Source: Marivivens donghaensis | GTDB taxonomy: Bacteria; Pseudomonadota; Alphaproteobacteria; Rhodobacterales; Rhodobacteraceae | Reading direction: 5' to 3' | NCBI RefSeq assembly: GCF_023541015.1 | Contig: NZ_JALNPR010000001.1 | Location: 248,001-312,000 of the forward strand | Length of the DNA stretch: 64,000 nucleotides | Part shown: piece after piece, positions 1 through 7,805 of the stretch | How the letters are laid out: each line of letters begins with the position of its first letter | How positions within the stretch are numbered: the first letter of the stretch is position 1 | Translations under genes and position numbers: made by a program | The notes under the pieces: model-generated | What the model was told of the DNA's origin: nothing | The model's database searches: none | What the model saw: only the letters and a program-made list of their open reading frames with translations

Positions 1-656
1 TGAACAGTTATGTCTGCGGTCCCTAGTTTTTCCGCGAATTCAGGTGTTTCAATCTGATCGCAAAGGGCATTGCGCAAGAACGGGGCCGAGAAAACGTTGT
101 CGATCTGAATTGGGTCAGTTTTCTGGGTAAGCGGGTGGTTCTCGGACATGACCAGCCCGTAGCGGTCACTGAACAAGATCGATGTCTTAATCCCATTGAG
201 TGATTTTTGAGCCGAGGCAATGCCGATGTCTGCCCAGCTCTGTCCAAGTGCCTCTAGAACCTGCTGGGTATCGGTATCGCGTAGCTCGATTTTCAGAGAG
301 GGGTGCCGTTCGGATAGGGTGCGAACAAGTTCAGGAAAAATTGAAATCGCGACAGACGGAACCGCTGCAATGCGCAGGATGCCCTGTGGTGCCCGCGCTG
401 ATTTTTCGATTGCAGCGATCGTGTTATCGAACTGGCTGATCTGGGTTAGGCCAAGGCGCAAAACCTGTTCGCCGAGTGGGGTGAGACGGTTCTTTCGGTC
501 ACTTTCGAACAACGGATTTCCGAGGTGCGCTTCGAGTTGCTTTAGCGTCATGGAGACAGCCGATTGTGTTCGGCCGAGCTGATCGGCTGCGTCCGACAAA
601 TTCCCAGCCTGTGCTACCGCACAAAAGCTACGGAGCATTTCGATCTTGATGCTCAT
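1..656 (-). CDS. LysR-family transcriptional regulator (C-terminus cut by window edge)
   Basis: About 218 codons are visible, read leftwards from an ATG at 656-654 with no stop before the window edge. The N-terminus is a typical LysR winged helix-turn-helix (LRSFCAVAQAGNLSDAAD, then LGRTQSAVSMTLKQLE). The start of the effector-binding domain follows, with the family pattern ...GILRIAAVPSVAISIFPEL. It diverges from the aldehyde dehydrogenase operon at 759, with a 102-base gap that holds a dyad. Its expected job is therefore control of that operon in response to a pathway compound (inference from layout). The last third of the ligand domain lies outside the window. Family assignment is secure; the ligand is unknown. 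Confidence 0.9.
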   Translation of the reverse strand, partial: MSIKIEMLRSFCAVAQAGNLSDAADQLGRTQSAVSMTLKQLEAHLGNPLFESDRKNRLTPLGEQVLRLGLTQISQFDNTIAAIEKSARAPQGILRIAAVPSVAISIFPELVRTLSERHPSLKIELRDTDTQQVLEALGQSWADIGIASAQKSLNGIKTSILFSDRYGLVMSENHPLTQKTDPIQIDNVFSAPFLRNALCDQIETPEFAEKLGTADITV

Positions 657-669
657 GACTTCACGATTC

Positions 670-684
670 CTGAAATTTATTTCA
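670..684. promoter_or_regulatory. Putative LysR operator (TGAAAT-TT-ATTTCA dyad)
   Basis: The bases TGAAAT (671-676) and ATTTCA (679-684) form a perfect inverted repeat separated by TT, in the gap between the divergent LysR gene and the aldehyde dehydrogenase. The 10-mer CTGAAATTTA at 670-679 recurs at 6549-6558, upstream of the transporter operon. That fits one regulator acting at both promoters. No -10/-35 pair is assigned. Confidence 0.45.
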
Positions 685-758
685 ACGATTTGAGTTTGAC
701 TGACATGGGGCGAATTGTCCACATTGGTAAAACACGACAGAAAAGAATGGGATAGACC

Positions 759-2201
759 GTGCTGCACAAGAATCTGATCGCTGGCGAATGGCTGGTTGGT
801 GAAAGCGAAATCGAAAACCGTAGCCCTTCGGATGTGACGGATCTTATTGGGGTTTTTGCTCAGGCAAGCAGTGACCAGCTAGAGGCCACTTTGGATCAGG
901 CGCAACAAGCGCAGCGCGAATGGGCCGCTTATGGCATGGAGCGCAAGCAGGCCGTTTTGATGAACATCGGTAACGAACTGATGGCGCGTTCGGCTGAACT
1001 TGGCGCACTTCTGAGCCGCGAGGAAGGTAAGCCTCTCGCCGAAGGTAAGGGCGAGGTCTATCGGGCAGGGCAGTTCTTTACTTACTACGCCGCTGAGTGT
1101 TTGCGTCAGATCGGGGAAAACGCGGACTCTGTGCGCCCCAATATCGAAGTGGACGTGCGTCGCGAACCAGTTGGTGTGGTCGCAGTCATTAGCCCTTGGA
1201 ACTTCCCAACCGCTACGGCGTCGTGGAAAATTGCTCCAGCGCTCTGCTATGGCAATGCGGTGGTTTGGAAGCCGGCCAACATCACACCCGCGTCAGCCTA
1301 TGCATTGACCGAGATCATCGCGCGGCAAGACATCCCCAAGGGGCTTTTTAGTCTCGTGATGGGCTCTGGTAGTGGGATTGGTGAACGTCTCGTTCAGAGC
1401 CCAAAGGTCAACGCAGTTACATTTACTGGGTCCGTGCCTGTGGGTAAAAGGATTGCTACCGCAGCTATTCAAAACCTCACCAAGGTTCAGATGGAGATGG
1501 GGTCAAAGAACGCGCTCGCTGTCATGGATGACGCTGATATTGACCTCGCTGTGACATTGGCTTTGGGCGGTGCTTTTGGTGGCACGGGGCAAAAATGCAC
1601 CGCGTCCTCACGTTTGGTCGTGCATGAAGCTATCCACGACACTTTCGTTGAAAAGCTGGTCGCAGGGACCAAAGCGATGAAGGTCGGACATGCGCTCGAA
1701 GAGGGGACGCAAATGGGTCCTGTCGTGAGCGCGGAACAGTTGGCGGAGAACTTGGCCTATGTTGATTTGGGCAAGTCCGAAGGGGCAGAACTGTGCTGTG
1801 GTGGTGAGCGTCTGGAGATGCCCCACGACGGTTTCTACATGTCCCCTGGCGTTTTTCTCAACACTCTCAATGATTTCCGCATCAACCGCGAAGAAATGTT
1901 CGCGCCGCTCACGTCGGTCATTAAAGTCGCCAGTTACGACGAGGCACTGTCGGTCGTGAATGACACCAATTTCGGTCTGACCTCTGGGATCGTGACCAAG
2001 AGCCTTGCGCGGGCAACGCACTTCCGCCGAAATGCACGGACAGGCGTTGTGACGATCAACTTGCCGACCGCGGGAACTGACTACCATGTGCCATTTGGTG
2101 GTCGCGGGGATAGCTCTTATGGCTCGCGCGAGCAGGGCAAAGCAGCAGCCGAGTTCTACACCACAGTAAAGACAGCTTATATCAGCGCGGGCCCAGTATG
2201 A
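759..2201 (+). CDS. NAD(P)-dependent aldehyde dehydrogenase, 2-oxoglutarate-semialdehyde dehydrogenase-like
   Basis: 480 residues, full length for the ALDH superfamily, starting at GTG. The signature ISPWNFP (cofactor loop) is present, as is the general base Glu246 in QMEMGSKNA and the catalytic Cys280 in GTGQKCTASSR. The QKCTASSR context and overall look are closest to 2,5-dioxovalerate (alpha-ketoglutarate semialdehyde) dehydrogenases, as used in hydroxyproline catabolism. Substrate is inference. It is the first gene of a rightward operon, and its stop overlaps the next start (2198). It is expected to act in the cytoplasm, oxidising an aldehyde made by the downstream enzymes. Other semialdehydes (succinate, glutarate) are possible alternatives. 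Confidence 0.85.
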   Translation: MLHKNLIAGEWLVGESEIENRSPSDVTDLIGVFAQASSDQLEATLDQAQQAQREWAAYGMERKQAVLMNIGNELMARSAELGALLSREEGKPLAEGKGEVYRAGQFFTYYAAECLRQIGENADSVRPNIEVDVRREPVGVVAVISPWNFPTATASWKIAPALCYGNAVVWKPANITPASAYALTEIIARQDIPKGLFSLVMGSGSGIGERLVQSPKVNAVTFTGSVPVGKRIATAAIQNLTKVQMEMGSKNALAVMDDADIDLAVTLALGGAFGGTGQKCTASSRLVVHEAIHDTFVEKLVAGTKAMKVGHALEEGTQMGPVVSAEQLAENLAYVDLGKSEGAELCCGGERLEMPHDGFYMSPGVFLNTLNDFRINREEMFAPLTSVIKVASYDEALSVVNDTNFGLTSGIVTKSLARATHFRRNARTGVVTINLPTAGTDYHVPFGGRGDSSYGSREQGKAAAEFYTTVKTAYISAGPV

Positions 2202-3184
2202 TGCGTATCGACTGCCTTCAATATGCCAACTGGTCCGAAGAAATCTTTGAGCAATTGCGAGAAGGTTGTGTCGATGCGATTCATGTCACCATCGCGTACC
2301 ATGAGAATTTCCGTGAAACGGTTCTGAACTTTGAACAATGGAACCGATGGTTCGAGAAATACGACCATCTCATTATGAAGGGACAATGGGCGAGCGATAT
2401 CGATCGAGCGCGTGAAACGGGGCGAACGGCCGTGTTTTTCGGGTTTCAGAACCCGTCCTCGATGGAGGACGATATTGGCTTGGTCGAAATCCTTCACACA
2501 CTCGGGGCGCGCTTCATGCAGTTGTCCTATAACAACCAGTCGCTTCTAGCGGCGGGATGTTATGAGGCCGAAGATGCTGGGATCACGCGGATGGGTCGGC
2601 AGGTGATTAAGGAAATGAACCGTGTCGGGCTTGTCGTCGACATGAGCCATTCTGGAGATCGTTCGACCATAGAGGCGACTGAAATCTCAGAGCGCCCCAT
2701 CGCGATCACCCACGCCAATCCTTATGACTGGTTCCCAGCTCTGCGAAATAAAAAGGACAATGTGATCCGCGCTGTGACGCAAAATGGCGGCATGATTGGA
2801 TTTTCGCTCTATCCGCACCATCTCAAGGACAAGTCTAATTGTACGTTAGAGGAGTTCTGCGGAATGATTGCGCGCACCGCTGATCGATACGGCATCGGAA
2901 ATATCGGGATCGGCTCTGACCTGTGTCAGAACCAACCTGATAGTGTTGTCGAATGGATGCGTGTCGGGCGCTGGACCAAACGGATCGACTATGGTGAAGG
3001 CTCGGCGTCAGACGCTGGTTTTCCGCCGATGCCGCATTGGTTCAAAGACAATCGCGACTTTGGGAACCTCGAAAAGGGTCTCAGAGATGTTGGAATGAAT
3101 GCTGATGAAATCAAAGCCGTTATGGGCGGCAATTGGTATCGTTTCTTTGAAAAGAACTTTGTTCCGCAGGGTGCACAGTCATGA
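2198..3184 (+). CDS. M19 (membrane/renal dipeptidase) family protein with degenerate metal site
   Basis: 328 residues with the renal dipeptidase fold pattern: the EMNRVGLVVDMSHSGD stretch, the ITHANPY stretch and GIGSDL. Zinc-ligand equivalents His151, His172 and Asp241 are present. The N-terminal HxD pair of the family (usually IDGHND) reads IDCLQY here, and the bridging Glu (usually VEGGH-like) reads FGFQN with Gln84. The dinuclear centre therefore looks incomplete. There is no signal peptide, so it is cytoplasmic. The four-base overlaps with both neighbours (ATGA type) imply translational coupling. I infer a small-molecule hydrolase or lyase of the operon pathway rather than a true dipeptidase. 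Family membership is sure; function is open. Confidence 0.8.
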   Translation: MMRIDCLQYANWSEEIFEQLREGCVDAIHVTIAYHENFRETVLNFEQWNRWFEKYDHLIMKGQWASDIDRARETGRTAVFFGFQNPSSMEDDIGLVEILHTLGARFMQLSYNNQSLLAAGCYEAEDAGITRMGRQVIKEMNRVGLVVDMSHSGDRSTIEATEISERPIAITHANPYDWFPALRNKKDNVIRAVTQNGGMIGFSLYPHHLKDKSNCTLEEFCGMIARTADRYGIGNIGIGSDLCQNQPDSVVEWMRVGRWTKRIDYGEGSASDAGFPPMPHWFKDNRDFGNLEKGLRDVGMNADEIKAVMGGNWYRFFEKNFVPQGAQS

Positions 3185-4848
3185 TCGAGCGTCGCTCGCC
3201 TGACGTCGTGATGACCCTAGAACGTCTGGGGTCACTGCATCAATCGCGTCTGAGCTTTATGCGTCAGTTGACGCGTCGGATCGCTCGCGAGGGTTGGTCG
3301 TTTCACACCCACGCCTTCAACATTGATGCGAATGGTGTTGGGCATGCGGTGTATACTGCAAAGGGGCCTGAACGGTTATATTCATTAGTGGCCTTTGCAC
3401 ATGATTTGCCACCAGAGCTTCGGTCGGACCGTGTTATCGCCACGGCGTGGGATGCGACTTTTACCTTGTTCGATGGGGTGCCAACGGTAGCGGACATCGA
3501 ACGGCTGTCGCAGAATATTCCGCTCCAAGAAGCGGGTCGCGTGAGCGAGAGCGAACTGACCGTCAGTCGCGCCAATCGCTCGGTTCGACTTTGGGACCAT
3601 TGTGTCGAAGCCCTCGCATCTGGCAACCAGCCTGATCCTGCGCAACTCGATGCGGTTGGTTATTTGATGCGCACGACTGCAGTCTACGGATCGGGAAAAC
3701 TCGGTGCAGCTGACCGCGAAGTGATTGCCAACCGCCCCGAAATGCAGGCTCCGTTTCAGGCCGAGATGCTGACGGTTTATTTGATCCGTTGGTTCGTGCG
3801 CGACCTCATCGAACATATGGCGCGTTCAAAAGGCGGAGAGGCTGCGGTCAAGCTTGATCGCGTTATTGCTGCGCGCCTGGGTATCGGGAACTCGACAGGG
3901 CTTGGAATGGCCCCGTTCATCGTCAATCACCCTGTCTTGTTCAACAATTGGATCATGGCGCGTGAAGAAGCCATCGCTCGCGTCCGCAGCGTTGAACGCG
4001 CATCACCAGATGAAATCGCCTGTTTTAATGATTTGGTCGCGCGAGCAGAGAAATCGGTTCAGGCGTGGTATTCTGAACATCCAATTCAGATCGAAAAGCT
4101 AGCGGAATTAGGGGCGGACATTGCAACTCTGCTTCAACGTCTGAAAGGTTTTGATTTTCATTCTGAACGTCCTTGGGATGCATTGTGGAACTGGGCTGAG
4201 AACCATCTCACATCGGAAGGTCAAGAGTGGTTGGCGTCTCTCATGCTCGAGCCATATGGCGAGTTGGTTGATGGTTTGGGGACCTGCATGGCCGATAGTC
4301 ATACGCAGGCCAATATCGTCGATGGCTCAATGCCAGTGTCAGAATTGCTTTCGCTGATCGAACAAAGTTTCGGTTGGGCATTGGACGTGGATTGGAACGC
4401 GCCCGAACATACGGCAATGGCGTGGTATGTATCAGAGGAAAAGCTAGAGCCGCGTCTGGGTAATCGATTCGAAGAACCTATCGCTGCATATGAGCAGCCA
4501 CTTGCGCCTGCACGTGATGCGGCTGATGCCTATCGCAAGGCCCAAGCCTTTGGACGCGATGAGACGACGGCTGATTTCTTAACACGTCACCCAGACTGTC
4601 GCCACACAGTCCGACGCGCACAAATGGCCCGTTTCGCGCCCTATGCTGAGATTAGGTCAAATACGATCGCTCACGATATTCTGCCGATCAATATGTTGCG
4701 GGCAAAACTGTCGTTCTTTGGGGTGACGCATTTTGATCCGCGCTCTGATCGATGGGTGCGGGTCTGCATGTATGCTGGCGCGCCATATCCGACAGAATTG
4801 TCGGCGCAAAATTGCGAGCATTGGATTTACCCCGAGGCAGCGTCATGA
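3181..4848 (+). CDS. Conserved-looking protein of unknown function, 555 residues
   Basis: I do not recognise this family. The protein is soluble, with no signal peptide or membrane segment, rich in charged residues and largely predicted helical. Visible segments include a His-containing N-terminal part (SFHTHAFNIDANGVGHAVYTAKG), a central GNSTGLGMAPFIVNHP loop that looks like a ligand-binding turn, and a C-terminal WVRVCMYAGAPYPTE stretch. Codon use matches its neighbours. It starts with ATG overlapping the dipeptidase stop, and its stop overlaps the next start. It is thus fully embedded in the operon and likely a pathway enzyme or subunit. No catalytic residues can be named. Confidence 0.75.
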   Translation: MIERRSPDVVMTLERLGSLHQSRLSFMRQLTRRIAREGWSFHTHAFNIDANGVGHAVYTAKGPERLYSLVAFAHDLPPELRSDRVIATAWDATFTLFDGVPTVADIERLSQNIPLQEAGRVSESELTVSRANRSVRLWDHCVEALASGNQPDPAQLDAVGYLMRTTAVYGSGKLGAADREVIANRPEMQAPFQAEMLTVYLIRWFVRDLIEHMARSKGGEAAVKLDRVIAARLGIGNSTGLGMAPFIVNHPVLFNNWIMAREEAIARVRSVERASPDEIACFNDLVARAEKSVQAWYSEHPIQIEKLAELGADIATLLQRLKGFDFHSERPWDALWNWAENHLTSEGQEWLASLMLEPYGELVDGLGTCMADSHTQANIVDGSMPVSELLSLIEQSFGWALDVDWNAPEHTAMAWYVSEEKLEPRLGNRFEEPIAAYEQPLAPARDAADAYRKAQAFGRDETTADFLTRHPDCRHTVRRAQMARFAPYAEIRSNTIAHDILPINMLRAKLSFFGVTHFDPRSDRWVRVCMYAGAPYPTELSAQNCEHWIYPEAAS

Positions 4849-5417
4849 CGATGTCGCTAAATGAAGTTGAGGCTATGGCCCGCAAGGCTGCTCGGGGGGC
4901 TGGGTTCGAGTGGGGCTTGGCCGAAGATGCGGGGAAGGCCACACGCTGGTTGTGCGCTCAAGGACAAGACGGTGTGGCCGAGGCCGTTGCGGTTTTCACT
5001 AATGGGGTGGCGGCTGGGTCCACTTTGGCATGTGGCGCAGCTCTGTCAGACCGCGCGGCTGACCTGCGTAAAGGTGCGGTTGAATTGCAGAACATTTCTG
5101 ACCCTCTGTTTTTGTTGCCATTTGCGGCAATGGCCGCGCAGACACTGCGGGCAACAGTCGAAGTGGAATGTGACGGGTGTCGCGCTTTGACCGATGGGAA
5201 GTCACTGACCCTTACCGGCGATTTTCCAGAAATTGCATCCGCGCTGTCGATCCGATTGACGGATACGGTTTTGGGTGCGGAGGGTCCGTCGTCTCGCGCT
5301 AGACCTAACCCGTCCGATTGGGCGGAACTCGAAACCCTTGCAAAACGCACCTATGCGCCTGCGACCGATGAAAGCCGCCTCAAAGGCGCTGGTGCAGGGC
5401 TATCTGATAATGATTAA
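4845..5417 (+). CDS. DUF3726-like protein, possible partner of the 555-residue protein
   Basis: 190 residues from the ATG that overlaps the previous stop (MTMSLNEVEAMARKAARGAG). The N-terminal pattern with GLAEDAGKATRWL resembles what I remember of DUF3726, a Rhodobacterales-rich family of unknown function; this is from memory. It carries a CDGC motif near residue 107 that could bind metal or be redox-active. No signal peptide. It sits between the 555-residue protein and the Ldh-family oxidoreductase, 12 bases before the latter. Co-translation with the larger unknown suggests a small partner subunit or accessory factor (inference). Confidence 0.6.
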   Translation: MTMSLNEVEAMARKAARGAGFEWGLAEDAGKATRWLCAQGQDGVAEAVAVFTNGVAAGSTLACGAALSDRAADLRKGAVELQNISDPLFLLPFAAMAAQTLRATVEVECDGCRALTDGKSLTLTGDFPEIASALSIRLTDTVLGAEGPSSRARPNPSDWAELETLAKRTYAPATDESRLKGAGAGLSDND

Positions 5418-5429
5418 TGAGAGGCACCT

Positions 5430-6440
5430 ATGATCGAAACCCGCAATTTGTCGCTTGAGGCCATCGAAGATCTGGCCATGCGGGCGCTGGTGGCCGCGGG
5501 CACCTCAGAGAAAAACGCACGCCCGCTCGCGCTTGCAACCGCAGCAACTGAGGCTGACGGAGTTTCGAGCCATGGGCTCGCCTACATTCCGATTTACTGT
5601 GAACACGTCCAATGCGGTAAAGTTGATGGGGAAGCCGTTCCCATTGTCACGCGGCCTCGGCCCAGCGTGGTCAAAGTCGATGCGGCCACTGGTTTTGCAC
5701 ATGCTGCAATCGATCTTGGTTTTGCAGAGCTTATTCCTCTTGCTAAAGCACAGGGAATTGCCGCGCTTGCGATTGATAATAGTTATAACTGCGGGGTCTT
5801 AGGGTATCACACCCATCGTCTTGCGCAGGCGGGATTATTGGGGATCGGTTTCACAAATGCCCCCGCATCAATCGCCCCCTCGGGTGGCGCGAAACCTGTC
5901 GTCGGTACCAACCCGTTTTCAATTGCGGCGGCCGGTGAAAATGGTGAACCGCTAATTCTTATTGATCAATCGGCAAGCACGATCGCTAAATCCGAAGTTA
6001 TGAAACGTGCTCGAGAGGGACGACCAATCCCAGTTGGTTGGGCTCTCGATCCCGAGGGAAACCCGACAACGGACCCGAACGTCGGATTGAAGGGCTCTAT
6101 GTCGCCTTCGGGTGGGTACAAGGGGGTTGGTGTCGCGCTGATGACCGAACTCCTTGCCGCCGCTATGACGGGTGCAACTTTGGGCGCGGATGCTTCACCG
6201 TTTTCTGGAACTGCGGGTGGTCCGCCTAAAACAGGTCAGTTTTTCCTCGCGATTGATCCGGTGGCGACCTCTGGCGGTCACTTTGTAGATCGTTTGACAC
6301 GTCTTGTTTCCATAATTCACGATCAGGAGGGCGCACATCTTCCGGGGGATGGAAGGGGTGCGAAACGGGCGCTGGCCAAGGTTGAGGGTGTCAATGTGAA
6401 TGTCGCAATTCTCGATAAAATATCCGCTATTATCGCATAG
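5430..6440 (+). CDS. Ldh-family (malate/L-lactate dehydrogenase type) NAD(P) oxidoreductase
   Basis: 336 residues, normal for the Ldh2/ComC/DpkA superfamily, which reduces 2-oxo acids or cyclic imines such as delta1-pyrroline-2-carboxylate. Family marks are SSHGLAYIPIY (His48), the GTNPFSIA cofactor region, and the C-terminal GYKGVGVALMTELL. Two usual active-site residues differ. The catalytic His in NSxHFG is Asn120 (NSYNCG), and the substrate Arg after SHGxA is Tyr52. A His lies slightly downstream (GVLGYHTHR) and might substitute. It is the last gene of the first operon, 12 bases after the DUF3726-like gene. In a betaine or hydroxyproline setting, a cyclic imine or N-methylated substrate is plausible (inference). 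Confidence 0.8.
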   Translation: MIETRNLSLEAIEDLAMRALVAAGTSEKNARPLALATAATEADGVSSHGLAYIPIYCEHVQCGKVDGEAVPIVTRPRPSVVKVDAATGFAHAAIDLGFAELIPLAKAQGIAALAIDNSYNCGVLGYHTHRLAQAGLLGIGFTNAPASIAPSGGAKPVVGTNPFSIAAAGENGEPLILIDQSASTIAKSEVMKRAREGRPIPVGWALDPEGNPTTDPNVGLKGSMSPSGGYKGVGVALMTELLAAAMTGATLGADASPFSGTAGGPPKTGQFFLAIDPVATSGGHFVDRLTRLVSIIHDQEGAHLPGDGRGAKRALAKVEGVNVNVAILDKISAIIA

Positions 6441-6767
6441 ACCCATCTTCGATCAGTCGTAGCGATTGTATCGCCTTAAGCCCTGTTAAATTTGGGGTTT
6501 ATGGATTTGTCTTTGCGTGCAATGAAAAATCCTGCGTTTCAGAATATCTGAAATTTAGTTTAGAAGTATTTGTTTGATTGAAGTGTATTCTTCCCGAATA
6601 TTGAATGGACCGAGCACTTGGGTTTGGCACGAACTGTGCCCTGTTCATGAGTGCAATAAAGGAATGGTCTTCGTCGCTTTGCCGTGTGGCAATGCAACCA
6701 ATGAAATGCAGAAAAAGGCGGAACAAACCGCTCTGCTCTCAAACATAATTACTCAGGGAGAGTAAAC
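6441..6767. promoter_or_regulatory. Intergenic promoter region of the betaine transporter with a 17-bp dyad
   Basis: No gene is visible in these 327 bases. The perfect inverted repeat TTTCAGA-ATA-TCTGAAA lies at 6537-6553. Overlapping it, the 10-mer CTGAAATTTA (6549-6558) repeats the one in front of the aldehyde dehydrogenase. A Shine-Dalgarno GGGAG lies just before the ATG at 6768. The gap and operator-like dyad suggest that the transporter is a separate, co-regulated transcript. Confidence 0.5.
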
Positions 6768-7730
6768 ATGAAGAAACTACTGCTTGCTGGCGCATTTGGG
6801 GCGTTTGCCGCACCTAGCGTTGCTATGGCCGACTGCGGTGAAGTCTCGGTCGCTGAGATGAACTGGGCATCTGCCTCGATCATCACCAAGATCACCGAGT
6901 TCCTGATGGTTCAAGGTTACGGCTGCGAGGTTACCCTCGTGCCTTCGGCGACCACCACCGCTGTGACATCGCTTGCTGAAAACAATGAGCCTGATGTAGT
7001 GCCTGAACTCTGGGTCAACTCTGCGCCGCTCTACAACGAACTGGAAGCAGCAGGTAAAGCGATCACCGCTGCCAATGTGTTCTCTGACGGTGGTACCGAA
7101 GCATGGTTCGTGCCGGACTACGTGGTTGCAGAGCATCCGGAATTGGCAACGATCGACGGCATTCTGGCGAACCCAGAGCTGGTTGGCGGTCGTTTCCACA
7201 ACTGTCCTGATGGCTGGGGCTGCCGTATCGCCAACGACAACCTTGTGAAAGCGTTCGATTTCGCAGGTCACGGCATGGAAGTGTTCAACCACGGTTCGGG
7301 CGAAACGCTTTCTGCTGCAATGGCATCGGCATATGAAAACAAAGAGCCGTTCTTTGGCTACATGTATGGCCCGACCGCAGTTCTGGGTCGTTACCCAATG
7401 GTTGCCGTCGATATGGGTCCATATGACGCCGAAATCCACGCATGTAACCAGACCGTCGATTGCGCAACTCCAGCGAAATCGTCTTACCCAGCTGCGCCTG
7501 TTCTGACCGTTGTCACCTCTGACTTCGCAGAGCGTAACCCTGAGGTCTTTGATCTCGTCAGCAAAATCTCGTTCACCTCGCTCGAGCTGAGCCAGCTGTT
7601 GGCATGGCAAGCAGATAACGGTGCGTCTTCGGAAGAAGCTGCTGTCTATTACCTGATGGGTAACAAAGACAACGTTATGAGCTGGGTTAGCGAAGATGCC
7701 GCTGCAAAGCTGAGCGCGATCCTCAAGTAA
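6768..7730 (+). CDS. Periplasmic glycine-betaine/proline-betaine type binding protein (ProX/OpuAC fold)
   Basis: 320 residues. A Sec signal peptide with cleavage after VAMA (about residue 21) is clear. The mature part shows the OpuAC pattern: AEMNWASASIITKI, an ELWVNSAP segment, then the FHNCPDGWGCRIANDNL and GYMYGPTAVLGRYP regions that carry aromatic residues for quaternary ammonium binding. The two CxxxxxxC segments could form disulfides. It captures an onium compound for the permease/ATPase encoded next. A strong hairpin follows the stop, as often found after highly expressed binding-protein genes. The substrate could be glycine betaine, proline betaine, hydroxyproline betaine or another methylated amino acid. 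The HpbD neighbour favours a proline-type betaine. Confidence 0.85.
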   Translation: MKKLLLAGAFGAFAAPSVAMADCGEVSVAEMNWASASIITKITEFLMVQGYGCEVTLVPSATTTAVTSLAENNEPDVVPELWVNSAPLYNELEAAGKAITAANVFSDGGTEAWFVPDYVVAEHPELATIDGILANPELVGGRFHNCPDGWGCRIANDNLVKAFDFAGHGMEVFNHGSGETLSAAMASAYENKEPFFGYMYGPTAVLGRYPMVAVDMGPYDAEIHACNQTVDCATPAKSSYPAAPVLTVVTSDFAERNPEVFDLVSKISFTSLELSQLLAWQADNGASSEEAAVYYLMGNKDNVMSWVSEDAAAKLSAILK

Positions 7731-7737
7731 TGAATTG

Positions 7738-7773
7738 GCCGAGGCGGGTGTGAATCCGCCTCGGCAATTTTTT
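7738..7773 (+). terminator. Intrinsic terminator/attenuator after the binding-protein gene
   Basis: Perfect 10-bp stem GCCGAGGCGG / CCGCCTCGGC (7738-7747 with 7756-7765), an 8-base loop and a following run of T (7768-7773). Its place between binding protein and permease suggests that it lowers expression of the membrane genes relative to the binding protein. Confidence 0.85.
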
Positions 7774-7805
7774 GAACGGTACGACGAAATGAAGAGGTCG
7801 GTCTG

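Noticed and set aside
1608-2087. Long open frame on the minus strand inside the aldehyde dehydrogenase gene
   Set aside because: It lies entirely within a gene with full family conservation, has no known pattern and no ribosome site; it is a shadow frame.
6777-7610. 277-codon minus-strand frame opposite the betaine-binding protein
   Set aside because: The plus strand encodes a clear binding protein with signal peptide; the reverse frame is a by-product of codon bias.
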